64,000 nucleotides of DNA from Cupriavidus sp. EM10 (GTDB lineage: Bacteria > Pseudomonadota > Gammaproteobacteria > Burkholderiales > Burkholderiaceae), in NCBI RefSeq assembly GCF_018729255.1, contig NZ_CP076060.1:2790001-2854000 (forward strand), given 5' to 3'. Below, piece by piece: positions 1 to 10,633 of this stretch; the stretch's first letter is position 1; every line of letters starts with the position of its first letter. A model generated the notes under the pieces. The model searched no databases. It had not been told where the DNA came from and saw only the letters and a program-made list of their open reading frames with translations. Position numbers and translations under genes: made by a program.

Positions 1-782
1 AGCAGCCGTTCCACGCGGTAGGGCTCGCCTTCGCCCAGCGGGTTCACGTTGCGGATGATCTGGGCCGGATAGCGGCGCGTGCCTTCGATCTCCAGGGGCC
101 CGAGCACGTAGGCCGGGCCGCTTTCGTACCTGGCACGCAGGTCGGCGGCCTGCTCGTCGGGTTCGATGCGCGCCTGCGACGACGCCAGCTTCGCGCCGTA
201 GTAGCTCTTGCTCTGCAGTTGCACCAGCGCGTCTTCCTTGGCCTTGTCCCAGTCGGCCTGCCGGAACGGATGGCCAACCGGCAGCCCCCATTTCTTGCGC
301 ATTTCCTCCACCTGCTGGGGCGACTGCGTGGCGGCGGGACCACTTACCTCGACATCGGCCCGCCGGATCACCGTGCGCGCGCCAGGGTCGACGCTGATAT
401 GCACCACGCGATGGTCGCCCTCGCCTTCCACCGTGGCCTTGGTCACCGGGTCGAACCAGCCCTCGGTGGACGCGAACTGGCGCACCTGGTCGCCCACGGT
501 CTCCACCATGTACTGGAACTGGTCGTCGGAAATATCTGTGCGTGTGGTGTAGCGCGACAGGTCGAGATGTTCCTCAAGGATGTCCTTGAGCGCCTTCGGC
601 GCGTCGATCTCGACCTTGTACTGGGACTTGGCGGCATGTGCCGGCAGCCAGGGAGCTGCCAGCAGCATCAGGCCGGTGGCCAGGGCGGCCACCATGCGCG
701 CGAGCCGGCGGGCACCGCCGCGGGTGCCTGGCGCCTTGGCTGGGGCGGGCTGTGCGGCCAAGCGGCCCAAAGCAATCGTCAT
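1..782 (-). CDS. tamA: TamA-like outer-membrane assembly protein, N-terminal part (partial)
   Basis: Only the first 260 codons lie in the window; the gene runs off the left edge. The reading frame opens with a basic N-terminus and a hydrophobic stretch ending in PAHA at about residues 50-53, a likely signal peptide. POTRA-like sequence follows (YKVEIDAP near 56, VHISVDPG near 130, YESGPAYVLGPLEIEGTRRY near 220-240), as in the BamA/TamA (Omp85) family. The C-terminal barrel is not visible. TamA works with TamB in moving proteins or lipids to the outer membrane. The ATG at 782 has GGGAG about 13 bases upstream; an internal Met at residue 30 is an alternative start. BamA itself is less likely because the N-terminus is short, but the partial length leaves some doubt. 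Confidence 0.75.
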   Translation of the reverse strand, partial: MTIALGRLAAQPAPAKAPGTRGGARRLARMVAALATGLMLLAAPWLPAHAAKSQYKVEIDAPKALKDILEEHLDLSRYTTRTDISDDQFQYMVETVGDQVRQFASTEGWFDPVTKATVEGEGDHRVVHISVDPGARTVIRRADVEVSGPAATQSPQQVEEMRKKWGLPVGHPFRQADWDKAKEDALVQLQSKSYYGAKLASSQARIEPDEQAADLRARYESGPAYVLGPLEIEGTRRYPAQIIRNVNPLGEGEPYRVERL

Positions 783-954
783 CCGTCCTGGTGGCTCCCG
801 AATCAAGTCGCTATTTGACCACACCACCGGCGCCGCAAGGCCATCCCGACGGCAAAATTCAGGTTTACGGGGCGCGCGGCGGCAGTGGGGCATGCCGATA
901 CGGTAAATCCTGCCCCGTCACCCCCAACGCCGCCCCTAGGGCTCAGGTTTCATC

Positions 955-1146
955 ATGGCCATGTACGAATCGGATATCACCCAGTTCCTGAAGACGCTCA
1001 AGCAGGAGCGCCCGTCGCTGGAAGCAGAGCAGCGCGAAGGCCGCGGCCTGCTGTGGGACAAGACCCCGATCGACCTCGAGGAACGCGCCCGCGCCAATGC
1101 CTCGCGCGTGGCCCAGAAACCGTACGTCTACTCGTCAGACAACTGA
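955..1146 (+). CDS. DUF3460 family small protein
   Basis: A 63-residue acidic protein (MAMYESDITQFLKTLKQERP at the start). Its size and sequence match the DUF3460 family of Burkholderiales, whose function is unknown. It is predicted soluble, with no signal peptide or membrane segment. It ends 39 bases before scpA on the same strand, so the two may be co-transcribed. A second in-frame Met at codon 3 could also be the start. Confidence 0.8.
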   Translation: MAMYESDITQFLKTLKQERPSLEAEQREGRGLLWDKTPIDLEERARANASRVAQKPYVYSSDN

Positions 1147-1185
1147 TCGGCCACCAGCCGCCACGCCGTTCCGACGACCATCCCG

Positions 1186-2094
1186 ATGCATCCGAGCGAT
1201 CCGCTGGACCCCGGCGCGCAGGAAAAACTGACGCTGCCCGTCGCGCTGCCCAGCGTGGCGCAGCCTGTCGGGGCCAGCGCCAATCCGACCGACATGGTCG
1301 ACGGGATGGCGTTCGCCCGCCTGTATGGCGAACCGCTGTTCAAGCTGCCGCAGGACCTGTACATCCCGCCCGATGCGCTGGAAGTGTTCCTGGAAGCCTT
1401 CGAAGGCCCGCTTGACCTGCTGCTGTACCTGATCCGCAAGCAGAACTTCAACGTCCTGGACATCCCGATGGCCCAGGTGACGCGTCAGTATCTTTCGTAC
1501 GTCGACCAGATCCGCCAGACCAACCTGGAGCTGGCGGCCGAGTACCTGCTGATGGCGGCGATGCTGATCGAAATCAAGTCGCGCATGCTGCTGCCGGTCA
1601 AGAAGGCCGACAGCGACGAGGAAGCCGAGGACCCGCGTGCCGAACTGGTGCGCCGCCTGCTGGAATACGAGCAGATGAAGCTGGCCGCCCAGCGGCTGGA
1701 CACGGTGCCGCAACTGGGCCGCGACTTCCTGCGGTCGCAGGTCTATATCGAACAGAGCCTGGTGCAGCGTTTCCCCGATGTGGAGACGGTGGACCTGCAA
1801 TCGGCCTGGGCCGACGTGCTCAAGCGCGCCAAGCTGAACCAGCACCACAAGATCTCGCGCGAGGAACTGTCCGTGCGCGAGCATATGAGCCAGATCCTGC
1901 GCCGCCTGCAGCACGCCCGCTTCATGGAATTCAGCGAGCTGTTCGAGGACGCCATCCGCTCCGGCAAGGGCGTGCCCGTGGTGGTGGTCAACTTCATCGC
2001 CATGCTCGAGCTGTCGCGCGAGGCGCTGGTCGAGATCACCCAGGCCGAACCGTTCGCACCGATTTATGTGCGATTGGCGTACACGCCCGCCTGA
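1186..2094 (+). CDS. scpA: Segregation and condensation protein A (kleisin ScpA)
   Basis: A 302-residue ScpA kleisin. It bridges the SMC ATPase with ScpB in the bacterial condensin complex that compacts and separates chromosomes. The family hallmark EAFEGPLDLLLYLI lies near residues 68-81, followed by NVLDIPMAQVTRQYL. The C-terminal winged-helix end (FIAMLELSREALVEI, QAEPFAPIYVRL) is also present. The first 60 residues are a poorly conserved lead. No strong ribosome site precedes the ATG, so a somewhat later start is possible. scpB is not in the window. The frame is intact. Confidence 0.93.
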   Translation: MHPSDPLDPGAQEKLTLPVALPSVAQPVGASANPTDMVDGMAFARLYGEPLFKLPQDLYIPPDALEVFLEAFEGPLDLLLYLIRKQNFNVLDIPMAQVTRQYLSYVDQIRQTNLELAAEYLLMAAMLIEIKSRMLLPVKKADSDEEAEDPRAELVRRLLEYEQMKLAAQRLDTVPQLGRDFLRSQVYIEQSLVQRFPDVETVDLQSAWADVLKRAKLNQHHKISREELSVREHMSQILRRLQHARFMEFSELFEDAIRSGKGVPVVVVNFIAMLELSREALVEITQAEPFAPIYVRLAYTPA

Positions 2095-3093
<999 letters not shown>

Positions 3094-3110
3094 AGATTTT
3101 CCGATTGTTT

Positions 3111-3238
3111 GCTCCCCTCTCCCGCCAGGCAGGAGAGGGGTTGGGGGTGAGGGCATTGAGGTTCGCATTGCGACTGGTCGCGGATTGATCCGCCCGGCCC
3201 TCTCCCCCGCCCCTCTCCCACATGTGGGAGAGGGGAGA
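3111..3238. repeat. Paired palindromic repeat (REP/BIME-like), locus 1
   Basis: Two opposed palindromes, each with core CCCCTCTCCC...GGGAGAGGGG, at about 3112-3154 and 3197-3238. Between them are about 42 bases containing TTCGCATTGCGAC. The outer arms carry TGGGGGTGAGGGC and its partner. The locus lies between the convergent ends of panC and the PepSY gene, where the hairpins could act as a terminator or mRNA stabiliser. Confidence 0.85.
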
Positions 3239-3255
3239 AAACCTTCTCCTTTCCC

Positions 3256-4478
3256 TCACGCCCGCTTCAGCCGCGCCTTTTCCCGTTCCAGATGGCGCTT
3301 GTGGCCGCTGCGGCGTTTCCACCAGATCAGGACGCCTGTCACGGCGAACGCCAGCGGCATCAGGCCGAAGGCGGTGATGAACACGCGTCCGTAGGTGCCG
3401 AACGCCTCGCCGGTATGCAGCGGGAACAGCCACAAGATAAAGGCATCGCCTGACCGGGCATCGCGCGGATCGCGCGCCCCGAGCGGCCGGCCGGTGTAGG
3501 CATCGAGCCAGAGCCGCGTGGCACCGCTGTCTTCCTGCAATTCACCCTCCTGGCGCAGCCGCACCTCGTAGGCATCGCCCGGCTTGCGCGGCAGGCTGAT
3601 GCGCGTGACCTGTGCGCCCGGGAACTGCTGCTGCGCGGCCGTCATGGCCTGGGCCGGCGTGATGGCATGGGCGCCGGGCGGGGGGTGTCGGACTGGTGTT
3701 TCGCTGGGGCGCTCACCGTCATGACCGTGCTGATGATCGGCGTCACCCACTTCGGCAGGTTCAGGTACCAGCCCGAAAACGCGATGGTGGCCAGCACCGG
3801 CGCCGCGAAGATGCCGCCGGCGCGATGGAAGGTATAGAAGAAGCGCGACCACGAGCCGCCATGTGCGATCCGCACCGACTGTTTCAGCGCCCGCAGTTTC
3901 ATCTTGGGCCACCACAGCACCACACCGAGCAGCACCGTCAAGCACAGCACCATCCCCGTCACGCCGGTGATGGTCTTGCCGGTGTCGCCCGACAGCAGGT
4001 AGCGATGCAGGTGGAACAGCGTCGGCATGATCTGCTGCCGTGACAGCCCCGGCACGCCAAACAGGCGCTCGCCCTTCACGGCCAGCGTGATCGGATCGAT
4101 CATGACCTGCCGCGAGCGTCCCGGCATCGCCTCCGGACCCTTGATCGGGTAATAGGCAATGAACACATCGTGCTCGTCGATCGGCAGCATCAGCAGGTTG
4201 GGCTTGCCATACTTGGGATCGGCCATCAGCCTGGCCGTGACCGATTCCACCGTGGCCGCGCCCACCGGGATGCGTGTGGCCGAGACCCCTTGCAGCAAGT
4301 CTGGATTGAGCCACTTGTCGATGTCGTCGCGCCACGAGATCAGCGTGCCCGTCAGGCCCATCATGACGAACAGCAGGCCAAAGACCAGCCCGATATAGAG
4401 GTGCAGCTTGACGAGGACGGTACGCAGACGACCGGAGACCATTGGTGGCTTTCTTGTTGAAATGCGGCGCTTGCACAT
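3256..4478 (-). pseudogene. PepSY-associated transmembrane protein, frameshifted
   Basis: Two frames together make one PepSY-TM protein of about 407 residues. The N-terminal frame has the first helix (LHLYIGLVFGLLFVMMGLTG), a PepSY-like periplasmic part, HLHRYLL, a second helix (GMVLCLTVLLGVVLWW) and a third (APVLATIAFSGWYL). It then breaks at the six-G run at 3680-3685. The C-terminal frame resumes at about HAITPAQAM and ends with a PepSY domain and a last helix (FGLMPLAFAVTGVLIWWKRR). One added G in the run (plus strand) restores a single frame through TPPPGAH. Such proteins are often linked to siderophore or iron uptake; no receptor is adjacent here. The start is 4478, or Met-13 at 4442. 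The break is probably a sequencing error. Confidence 0.8.
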
Positions 4479-4615
4479 CAGGGATGCGCGTTCCGCGAGG
4501 CATCTGTGCGGCAGCGCCCAAATGCAAATGCGAAGAATTCGCGATTCTATCAGCGTGCCGTTAAGATCGTGGTCGCCCCATCGCCTGGCGCCCATCCGAT
4601 TGCGCCCTGCCTGCC

Positions 4616-5170
4616 ATGCCCCTGATTGAACTGGATCCCGCCACGCCGGCCGACGCCGACCTGCTAGCCGCCATGCACGCCGAAAGCTGGCGCCACGCTT
4701 ATGCCGGACTGATACCCGCCGACTATCTGGAGACCTACGCCCCCGCCGAGCGGCTGGCCACTTGGCGCGCCCGCATGCTCGAAGGCGCCGAGGCGCCGCT
4801 GGAAGCCACCATCCTGCGCGTGAACGGCCAGCCGGCCGGATTTTCCTGCCTGATGCCGCTGGCCGAGCCGGGGTACGGCATCTATCTCGACAACCTGCAT
4901 GTGCTGCAGGCGTATCACGGTCGCGGCTACGGCAAGACGCTGATGGCGCATTGCGCCACGCGGGTAGCCAGCCAGTGGCCGGGCAAGCCGCTATTTCTTT
5001 ACGTGCTGGACGGCAACACGCAGGCACGCGAGTTCTATCGGCGCCTGGGCGGCGTGGAATCCGATAGTTTCAACGACCCGTTCCCGGGCACCGACCTGAT
5101 GATGGCAATTCGCCGCGTCAGCTGGAACGATGTCGATGCGCTGGTCACGCGGCTGGCGCCGGGTCCGTAG
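4616..5170 (+). CDS. GNAT family N-acetyltransferase
   Basis: A 184-residue GNAT acyltransferase that uses acetyl-CoA; the substrate cannot be named. The N-terminus has the motif C/D region ([20 protein letters not shown]). The acetyl-CoA loop is [19 protein letters not shown] at about residues 95-113 (Q/R-x-x-G-x-G/A pattern HGRGYGK), and [13 protein letters not shown] follows. This pattern resembles RimI-type or L-amino-acid acetyltransferases. Its last 26 bases overlap the convergent 3' end of cobQ. The divergent PepSY gene starts about 140 bases upstream. Confidence 0.85.
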   Translation: MPLIELDPATPADADLLAAMHAESWRHAYAGLIPADYLETYAPAERLATWRARMLEGAEAPLEATILRVNGQPAGFSCLMPLAEPGYGIYLDNLHVLQAYHGRGYGKTLMAHCATRVASQWPGKPLFLYVLDGNTQAREFYRRLGGVESDSFNDPFPGTDLMMAIRRVSWNDVDALVTRLAPGP

Positions 5171-6683
5171 CCGCCAGCGGCGCGAACATCGCCTGCAGGT
5201 CGAGGTGATCGGCCATGCTGTCGGCCAGCCGGTCGATCGACGCCTCGCGCAACGCGTCCAGATGCACGCCCTCGGCCCGCGCCAGGCCGGCCCAGCGCAG
5301 TAGCGCGCCGCAGGCGTCGGGATGATCGAACAGCCCGTGCACATAGGTAGCCAGCACCAGGTTGTCGTCGGATACGGCGCCGTCGGGCCTGGGCTGCGCA
5401 TCGTCCAGCCACAGCGCGGGGCGCGCCAGCGCAGGACCGTGCGTGACACCCAGATGGATCTCGTACCCTTGCACCTGTGAGCCGCCCGCCGCCGCATCGA
5501 GCTTGCCGGACACGCGCCGCAGCTGCTTCTCGGGCGCCAGCGTGGTGTCGAAATCGAGCAGGCCCAGCCCGTCGCTGGTGCCGGCCGGCCCTTCCCGGCC
5601 GTCGGGGTCGTGGATGTGCCGCCCCAGCATCTGCATGCCGCCGCAAATGCCCATCAGCTTGCCGCCATAGCGCAGATGCCTCAGTAGCGCCTGCTGCCAG
5701 CCGTTGGCGCGCAGGAACGCCAGGTCGGCGCGCACGCTCTTGCTGCCGGGCAGGATCACCAGGTCAGCCGGCGGAACCGGCATGCCGGGGCCGATGAACT
5801 GCAGGTCGACGTTCGGGTGCGCCCGTAGCGCGTCAAAATCGGTATGGTTCGAAATGCGCGGCAGCACCGGCACGATCACGCGCAGCACGTCGCCGTCGCG
5901 GCTGGCCACCTGGGCGCTGGCAATGGCATCCTCGGCATCGAGATGCAGGCCGTGCAGGTACGGCAGCACGCCGAACACGGGTTTGCCGGTGCGCGCCGTG
6001 AGCCAGTCCAGCCCCGGCTGCAGCAGCGCGATATCGCCGCGAAAGCGGTTGATGATGAATCCCTTGATGCGTGCACGCTCCGAATCGGACAGGCAATCGA
6101 GCGTCCCCACCAGGTGGGCGAACACGCCGCCGCGGTCGATATCGGCCACCAGCACCACCGGGCAGTCGACCCGCTCGGCAAACCCCATGTTGGCGATATC
6201 GCGGTCGCGCAGGTTGACTTCGGCGGGGCTGCCCGCGCCTTCCACCAGCACCACGCCGTACGCCTGCTTCAGCCGGTCGTGGCTTTCCAGCACGGCCGCC
6301 ATCGCCTGCGGCTTGTAGGCGTGATAGGCCTTGGCATCGAGGTCCATGCGCGCCCGGCCGTGGATGATGACCTGCGCGCCGATATCGCTGCTGGGCTTGA
6401 GCAGCACCGGATTCATGTCGGTATGGGGCTCCAGGCCGGCCGCCTGGGCCTGCAAGGCCTGGGCACGCCCGATTTCGCCGCCGTCGACGGTCACCGCGCT
6501 GTTCAGCGCCATGTTCTGCGGCTTGAACGGCGCCACGGCCACGCCGGCACGCGCCAGGATGCGGCACAGGCCGGCCACGACGGTGCTCTTGCCCGCGTCG
6601 GACGTCGTGCCCTGGATCATCAGGGTGCCGCGCAGCGCACGCGCCGCAAACGGAAAGGGTTTGTCGGAGGAATCGTTTCGCAT
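5145..6683 (-). CDS. cobQ: Cobyric acid synthase
   Basis: A 512-residue CobQ/CbiP. It amidates four side chains (b, d, e, g) of adenosylcobyrinic acid a,c-diamide using glutamine and ATP. The N-terminal synthetase domain has the ATP motif [10 protein letters not shown] at 25-34. The C-terminal type-1 glutamine amidotransferase domain has the nucleophile Cys347 in [10 protein letters not shown] and the paired His449 in TYVHGLF. The ATG at 6683 gives a normal-length enzyme; the frame stays open far upstream, but that region is the promoter of divergent cobU (84 bases between starts). It is the only cobalamin gene here reading alone. Confidence 0.95.
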   Translation of the reverse strand: MRNDSSDKPFPFAARALRGTLMIQGTTSDAGKSTVVAGLCRILARAGVAVAPFKPQNMALNSAVTVDGGEIGRAQALQAQAAGLEPHTDMNPVLLKPSSDIGAQVIIHGRARMDLDAKAYHAYKPQAMAAVLESHDRLKQAYGVVLVEGAGSPAEVNLRDRDIANMGFAERVDCPVVLVADIDRGGVFAHLVGTLDCLSDSERARIKGFIINRFRGDIALLQPGLDWLTARTGKPVFGVLPYLHGLHLDAEDAIASAQVASRDGDVLRVIVPVLPRISNHTDFDALRAHPNVDLQFIGPGMPVPPADLVILPGSKSVRADLAFLRANGWQQALLRHLRYGGKLMGICGGMQMLGRHIHDPDGREGPAGTSDGLGLLDFDTTLAPEKQLRRVSGKLDAAAGGSQVQGYEIHLGVTHGPALARPALWLDDAQPRPDGAVSDDNLVLATYVHGLFDHPDACGALLRWAGLARAEGVHLDALREASIDRLADSMADHLDLQAMFAPLAATDPAPAA

Positions 6684-6767
6684 CGCGCGATTATGGCAGC
6701 AGCGCCAGCCGCCAGTCTGCAAGATCCATGCATGCGACAGGGGGATGCGGCGGCTACAATACGCGGG

Positions 6768-7508
6768 ATGAAGACGCACGTCCCGCCCCAGGCGCTCAAC
6801 CTCTCGGCCACCTCCGAGCCGGCTTCGGCAGGCGCGGCAACGGACGCCGATACGGCGCCCGAAACCGCCGCGCAACCGCAGGCCGGCACCGCCGCGCCGC
6901 GCGAACTGACGCTGGTGCTGGGCGGCGCGCGTTCGGGCAAGAGCCATTTTGCCGAGCAACTGGCCGCCGATCACGCAGCACTGACGCGCGGCCCGGTCAC
7001 CTACATCGCCACGGCCCGGCACGACGCCGAGCCCGCCGACGAGGAAATGGAAGTCCGCATCGCGCTGCATCGCGCCCGCCGGCCGGCCGACTGGACGCTG
7101 GTGGAAGAGCCGGTGCACCTGGCCGACGCGCTCTACGCGCATGCGCGCCACGACGGCTGCATCCTGGTCGATTGCGCGACGCTGTGGCTCAACAATCTTG
7201 TCTTCGGCGACCAGCGCGAATACCCGGAACACGGCGTCATCACGCCGCCGCCGGCCTTTACCGAGGAAATCGACGCGCTGATGACGGCGCTGCCGATGCT
7301 GCCGGGCCATGTGATCCTGGTGTCGAATGAAATCGGCTTCGGCGTGGTTCCGATGGGCGCCATCACCCGCTTCTACGTCGACGAACTGGGCCGCCTGAAC
7401 CAGAAGCTGGCCGCCGCCGCCGATCGCGTGCGGCTGCTGGTCGCCGGCATCCCGGTATCGATCAAGGACCCCGCCCCTTCCCAGGCACGCGGCAGCCACA
7501 CACAATGA
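6768..7508 (+). CDS. cobU: Adenosylcobinamide kinase / adenosylcobinamide-phosphate guanylyltransferase
   Basis: A 246-residue CobU, which phosphorylates adenosylcobinamide and then attaches GMP to prepare for nucleotide-loop addition. The P-loop GGARSGKSH is at 52-60. [11 protein letters not shown] and [11 protein letters not shown] are the usual core motifs. A low-complexity Ala/Thr-rich lead of about 45 residues precedes the fold; a later start is possible, but no better-placed ATG was found. The 3' end overlaps cbiB by four bases, so the two are translationally coupled. It is the first gene of the plus-strand cobU-cbiB-cobD-btuF set. Confidence 0.93.
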   Translation: MKTHVPPQALNLSATSEPASAGAATDADTAPETAAQPQAGTAAPRELTLVLGGARSGKSHFAEQLAADHAALTRGPVTYIATARHDAEPADEEMEVRIALHRARRPADWTLVEEPVHLADALYAHARHDGCILVDCATLWLNNLVFGDQREYPEHGVITPPPAFTEEIDALMTALPMLPGHVILVSNEIGFGVVPMGAITRFYVDELGRLNQKLAAAADRVRLLVAGIPVSIKDPAPSQARGSHTQ

Positions 7509-8482
7509 TCATGCTGTCCTGGCCAGCCTGCGTGGCGGCCGCACTTGCCGGCGTGCTGCTGGACCGCTGGCTTGGCGAGCCACGCCGCTGGCATCCGCTG
7601 GTCGGGTTTGGCCGCATGGCGTCGGCCGTAGCCAACTGCCTCAATCGTCCCGAAAGCGGCGCCCTGCGCCAGCGCCTGGCCGGCCTGGCCGCGTGGTCGC
7701 TGGTGGTACTGGGGCCCGCCGCGCTGGCCGCGTGGCTGGTGACGCTGGCTGCCGATGTGCATCCCGCGCTGGCCTGGGCGCTGCACGCGGTGGCGCTCTA
7801 CTTCGCACTGGGCGCCTGCAGCCTGGCCCAGCACATCGCTCCAATCGCCGACGCCCTCACCCGCAACGACCTGCCCGCCGCGCGCACGCTGACGGCGCGC
7901 ATCGTGTCGCGCGACACCGCCGATGCCGATGCCGAAGCGCTGGCGCGCGCCGCCTGCGAATCGGCGCTGGAGAACGGCAACGATGCCATCTTCGGCGCGC
8001 TGTTCTGGTTCCTGGTGGGTGGCGCGCCGGCCGTGATCGTGTTCCGGCTGGCCAATACGCTCGATGCCATGTGGGGCTACCGCACGCCGCGCTGGGAGAT
8101 GTTCGGCTGGGCCGCCGCCCGCATCGACGACGTCCTGAACCTTGTGCCCGCGCGGCTCACCGCGCTGTCTTACGCGCTGCTGGGCGCTACCGCCCAGGCC
8201 ATGCGTTGCTGGCGCACGCAGGCCGCCGCGTGGTCGAGCCCGAACGCCGGGCCGGTGATGGCCGCCGGCGCCGGCGCGGTGGGCGTGGCCCTGGGTGGCG
8301 GGGCGCGCTACCACGGCGAGTGGGAAGAGCGCCCGCCGCTGGGCATCGGCGATGCGCCAGGCGCCGCCCACGTCCATGCCTGCCTGCAGCTGGTGCAACG
8401 CACGCTGTGGCTGTGGCTTGGCGTGGCGATGTTGAGCGTGCCGGTGCTGTCGGTGCTGGTGACCGCCGGGGGCGCATCGTGA
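7505..8482 (+). CDS. cbiB: Adenosylcobinamide-phosphate synthase (CbiB/CobD type)
   Basis: A 325-residue integral membrane protein that joins adenosylcobyric acid with aminopropanol phosphate. Family motifs are seen: [19 protein letters not shown] near 14-32, ARTIVSRDT-like [13 protein letters not shown] near 130-142, and [18 protein letters not shown] near 157-174. Several hydrophobic stretches (residues 55-90, 165-185, 300-320) agree with a polytopic membrane enzyme. Stop and start overlap with the genes on both sides. It is named in the Salmonella scheme; in the Pseudomonas scheme the same enzyme is CobD. Confidence 0.93.
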   Translation: MIMLSWPACVAAALAGVLLDRWLGEPRRWHPLVGFGRMASAVANCLNRPESGALRQRLAGLAAWSLVVLGPAALAAWLVTLAADVHPALAWALHAVALYFALGACSLAQHIAPIADALTRNDLPAARTLTARIVSRDTADADAEALARAACESALENGNDAIFGALFWFLVGGAPAVIVFRLANTLDAMWGYRTPRWEMFGWAAARIDDVLNLVPARLTALSYALLGATAQAMRCWRTQAAAWSSPNAGPVMAAGAGAVGVALGGGARYHGEWEERPPLGIGDAPGAAHVHACLQLVQRTLWLWLGVAMLSVPVLSVLVTAGGAS

Positions 8483-9510
8483 GCGGCACGTCGGCTCCGA
8501 TCCGCCATGGCGGCAACCTGCTGGCCGCCGTGCGCCGTTACGGCCGCGCGGCGGAGGACTGGCTCGACCTGTCGACCGGCATCAATCCGGCCGGTTATCC
8601 GGTGCCCGCGCTGCCGGCCGATGCCTGGCAGCGGCTGCCGCAGGACGACGACGGCCTGGCGGACATCGCCGCGCAAGCCTATGGCGCGCCGCACGCGCTG
8701 CCGGTGGCCGGCTCGCAGGCGGCCATCCGCACGCTGCCGACGCTGCTGCGCCCGGGGCGCGTGGGCATCGCCGCGCTCGGCTACAGCGAATATGCGCCAG
8801 CCTTCGCACTGGCCGGCCACACGGTGGTGCCCCTCGACGAGCGCGACTTCGCGCGCGACGACCTGCCGGCCGGGCTTGACCATCTGGTCGTCGTCAATCC
8901 AAACAATCCGACCGCGCGGCTGCTGGCCAACGACCAGTTGCTGCGCTGGCACGCGCAACTGGACACGCTGATCGTCGACGAAGCGTTCCTGGACTGCACC
9001 ACGACGCCATCGCTGGCCCCGCACACCGGGCGGCCGGGGCTGGTGGTGCTGCGCTCAATCGGCAAGTTCTACGGGCTGGCCGGCATGCGCTGTGGCTTCG
9101 TGCTGGCCGCGCCCGATCTGCTCGATGCCCTGTCGCACCGGCTTGGACACTGGACCGTCTCCGGCCCGGCCCGCGCCGTGGCCCGGCTGGTGCTGGCCGA
9201 TATCGCGTGGCAGGACGCCACGCGCGCGGCGCTGAACCGCCAGGGCCAGCATCTGGCGATGATGCTGCGGGACCACGGCCTGGCGCCGGTCTCGCAGCCG
9301 CTGTTCAGCTGGGTGCCCGATGCCCGCGCGCCCGCCCTGCACGAGGCCCTGGCGCGGCAAGGCGTCTGGACACGGCTATTCGATGCCGCCGGCGGCTGCC
9401 CCGCCAGTCTGCGCCTGGGCCTGCCACCCGATACCGAAGCCGCCTGGCAGCGGGTCGATACGGTTTTAGGTGTGGCAATGGCCACCGCTCACCATCCCAT
9501 CCTTCCCTGA
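8479..9510 (+). CDS. cobD: Threonine-phosphate decarboxylase
   Basis: A 343-residue PLP enzyme of aminotransferase fold type I. It decarboxylates L-threonine-O-3-phosphate to aminopropanol phosphate, the substrate of the CbiB encoded just upstream. N-terminal HGG at 10-12 and DLSTGINPAGYP at 30-41 are typical. The PLP site shows NPNNPT near 140-145, DEAF at 167-170 and Lys196 in SIGKFYGLAGMR. The start is GTG at 8479, overlapping the cbiB stop; no ATG fits better. It is called CobC in the Pseudomonas scheme. Confidence 0.92.
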   Translation: MSGTSAPIRHGGNLLAAVRRYGRAAEDWLDLSTGINPAGYPVPALPADAWQRLPQDDDGLADIAAQAYGAPHALPVAGSQAAIRTLPTLLRPGRVGIAALGYSEYAPAFALAGHTVVPLDERDFARDDLPAGLDHLVVVNPNNPTARLLANDQLLRWHAQLDTLIVDEAFLDCTTTPSLAPHTGRPGLVVLRSIGKFYGLAGMRCGFVLAAPDLLDALSHRLGHWTVSGPARAVARLVLADIAWQDATRAALNRQGQHLAMMLRDHGLAPVSQPLFSWVPDARAPALHEALARQGVWTRLFDAAGGCPASLRLGLPPDTEAAWQRVDTVLGVAMATAHHPILP

Positions 9511-9516
9511 TCCCGA

Positions 9517-10410
9517 ATGAAGGCTTTCTTCCTGCTTGCGGCGGCGCTGCTCGCCAGCCCCTGTGTCCACGCCGCCGTCACCGTGACCGACGACGCCGGC
9601 CAGACCATCACGCTGCCCCAGCCCGCGCGGCGCATCGTCTCGCTGGCGCCGCACGTGACCGAGCTGATCTACGCGGCTGGCGGCGGCGATCGCATCGTCG
9701 GCACGGTCAGCTATAGCGACTACCCGCCGCAGGCGCGCGACATCCCGCGCGTGGGCGACAACAAGGCGCTGGACCTGGAACGCATTGCCGCGCTGAAGCC
9801 TGACCTGATCGTGGTCTGGCGCCACGGCAATGCCCAGAAGCAGACCGACCGCCTGCGCGCGCTGGGCATGCCGCTGTTCTTCAGCGAGCCGCGCCGCCTG
9901 GAATCGATACCGGAAAATCTTGAAAAACTGGGCACGCTGATGGGCACCGAGGCCGTCGCCACGCGTGCCGCCGCCGACTTCCGCCAGCAGGTGGCCACGC
10001 TGCGCACCACCTATGCCGATCGCCCGCCCGTGACGGTGTTCTATCAGGTGTGGCAGCAGCCGCTGATGACGCTGAACGGCCAGCATCTGGTCAGCGACCT
10101 GCTGACGCTATGCGGCGGCCGCAACCTGTTCGCAAAGGAAGCGCCGCTGGTGCCGACGGTGTCGGTGGAAGCCGTGGTGGCCGGCAATCCCGAGGTCATG
10201 CTGACGGCCGGCATGGGCGCCACGCGCCCGGACAAGCCGCTGGCGGACTTCTCGATGTGGGAAAAGTGGAAGCAGGTGACAGCCGTGGCGCGCAACAACC
10301 TGTTCATCATCGACGGCGACCTGGTGAATCGCGCCGGGCCGAGGGTGGTGAAGGGGGCGGCCGAGATCTGCAAGGATCTGGACGTGGCGCGGGGGCGGCG
10401 GGGGAAGTGA
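9517..10410 (+). CDS. btuF: Cobalamin ABC transporter periplasmic binding protein
   Basis: A 297-residue class III periplasmic binding protein. The signal peptide is residues 1-19 (cleavage after VHA). It then shows RRIVSLAPHVTELIYAAG and LKPDLIVVWRHGN, the two-lobe BtuF/FecB pattern. It should capture B12 in the periplasm and pass it to the BtuCD transporter, encoded on the other strand at 13.7-15.5 kb. It starts six bases after cobD, so it probably shares that transcript. Splitting btuF from btuCD in this way is compatible with the island having been rearranged. Confidence 0.9.
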   Translation: MKAFFLLAAALLASPCVHAAVTVTDDAGQTITLPQPARRIVSLAPHVTELIYAAGGGDRIVGTVSYSDYPPQARDIPRVGDNKALDLERIAALKPDLIVVWRHGNAQKQTDRLRALGMPLFFSEPRRLESIPENLEKLGTLMGTEAVATRAAADFRQQVATLRTTYADRPPVTVFYQVWQQPLMTLNGQHLVSDLLTLCGGRNLFAKEAPLVPTVSVEAVVAGNPEVMLTAGMGATRPDKPLADFSMWEKWKQVTAVARNNLFIIDGDLVNRAGPRVVKGAAEICKDLDVARGRRGK

Positions 10411-10444
10411 TTTTGGCTGGTGGTCGTAGATTGAACGGCCCTGC

Positions 10445-10622
10445 CCTCACCCCCAACCCCTCTCCCGCTTGCGGGAGAGGGGAGCAAACCAATCGGATTT
10501 GAAACCCTGCCGGTGTTCTCCCCTCTCCCGCCCTGCGGGAGAGGGGAGCAAACCAATCGGATTTGAAACCCTGCCAGTGTTCTCCCCTCTCCCGCCCTGC
10601 GGGAGAGGGGCCGGGGGTGAGG
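10445..10622. repeat. Palindromic repeat cluster (REP/BIME-like), locus 2, with a 64-bp tandem duplication
   Basis: Three palindromes of the CCCCTCTCCC...GGGAGAGGGG family lie between btuF and cobC. A unit of exactly 64 bases, starting GCGGGAGAGG at 10471, 10535 and 10599, is repeated about 2.2 times; the two full units differ by one base (CCGGTG versus CCAGTG). Each unit holds half of one palindrome, the spacer AGCAAACCAATCGGATTTG and half of the next. This points to a recent local duplication inside the repeat element. Confidence 0.88.
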
Positions 10623-10633
10623 GTAAAACGCCG

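Noticed and set aside
6684..6767. Second cobalamin riboswitch between cobQ and cobU
   Set aside because: Only 84 bases lie between the starts and no B12 box or GGGAA-type core is present.
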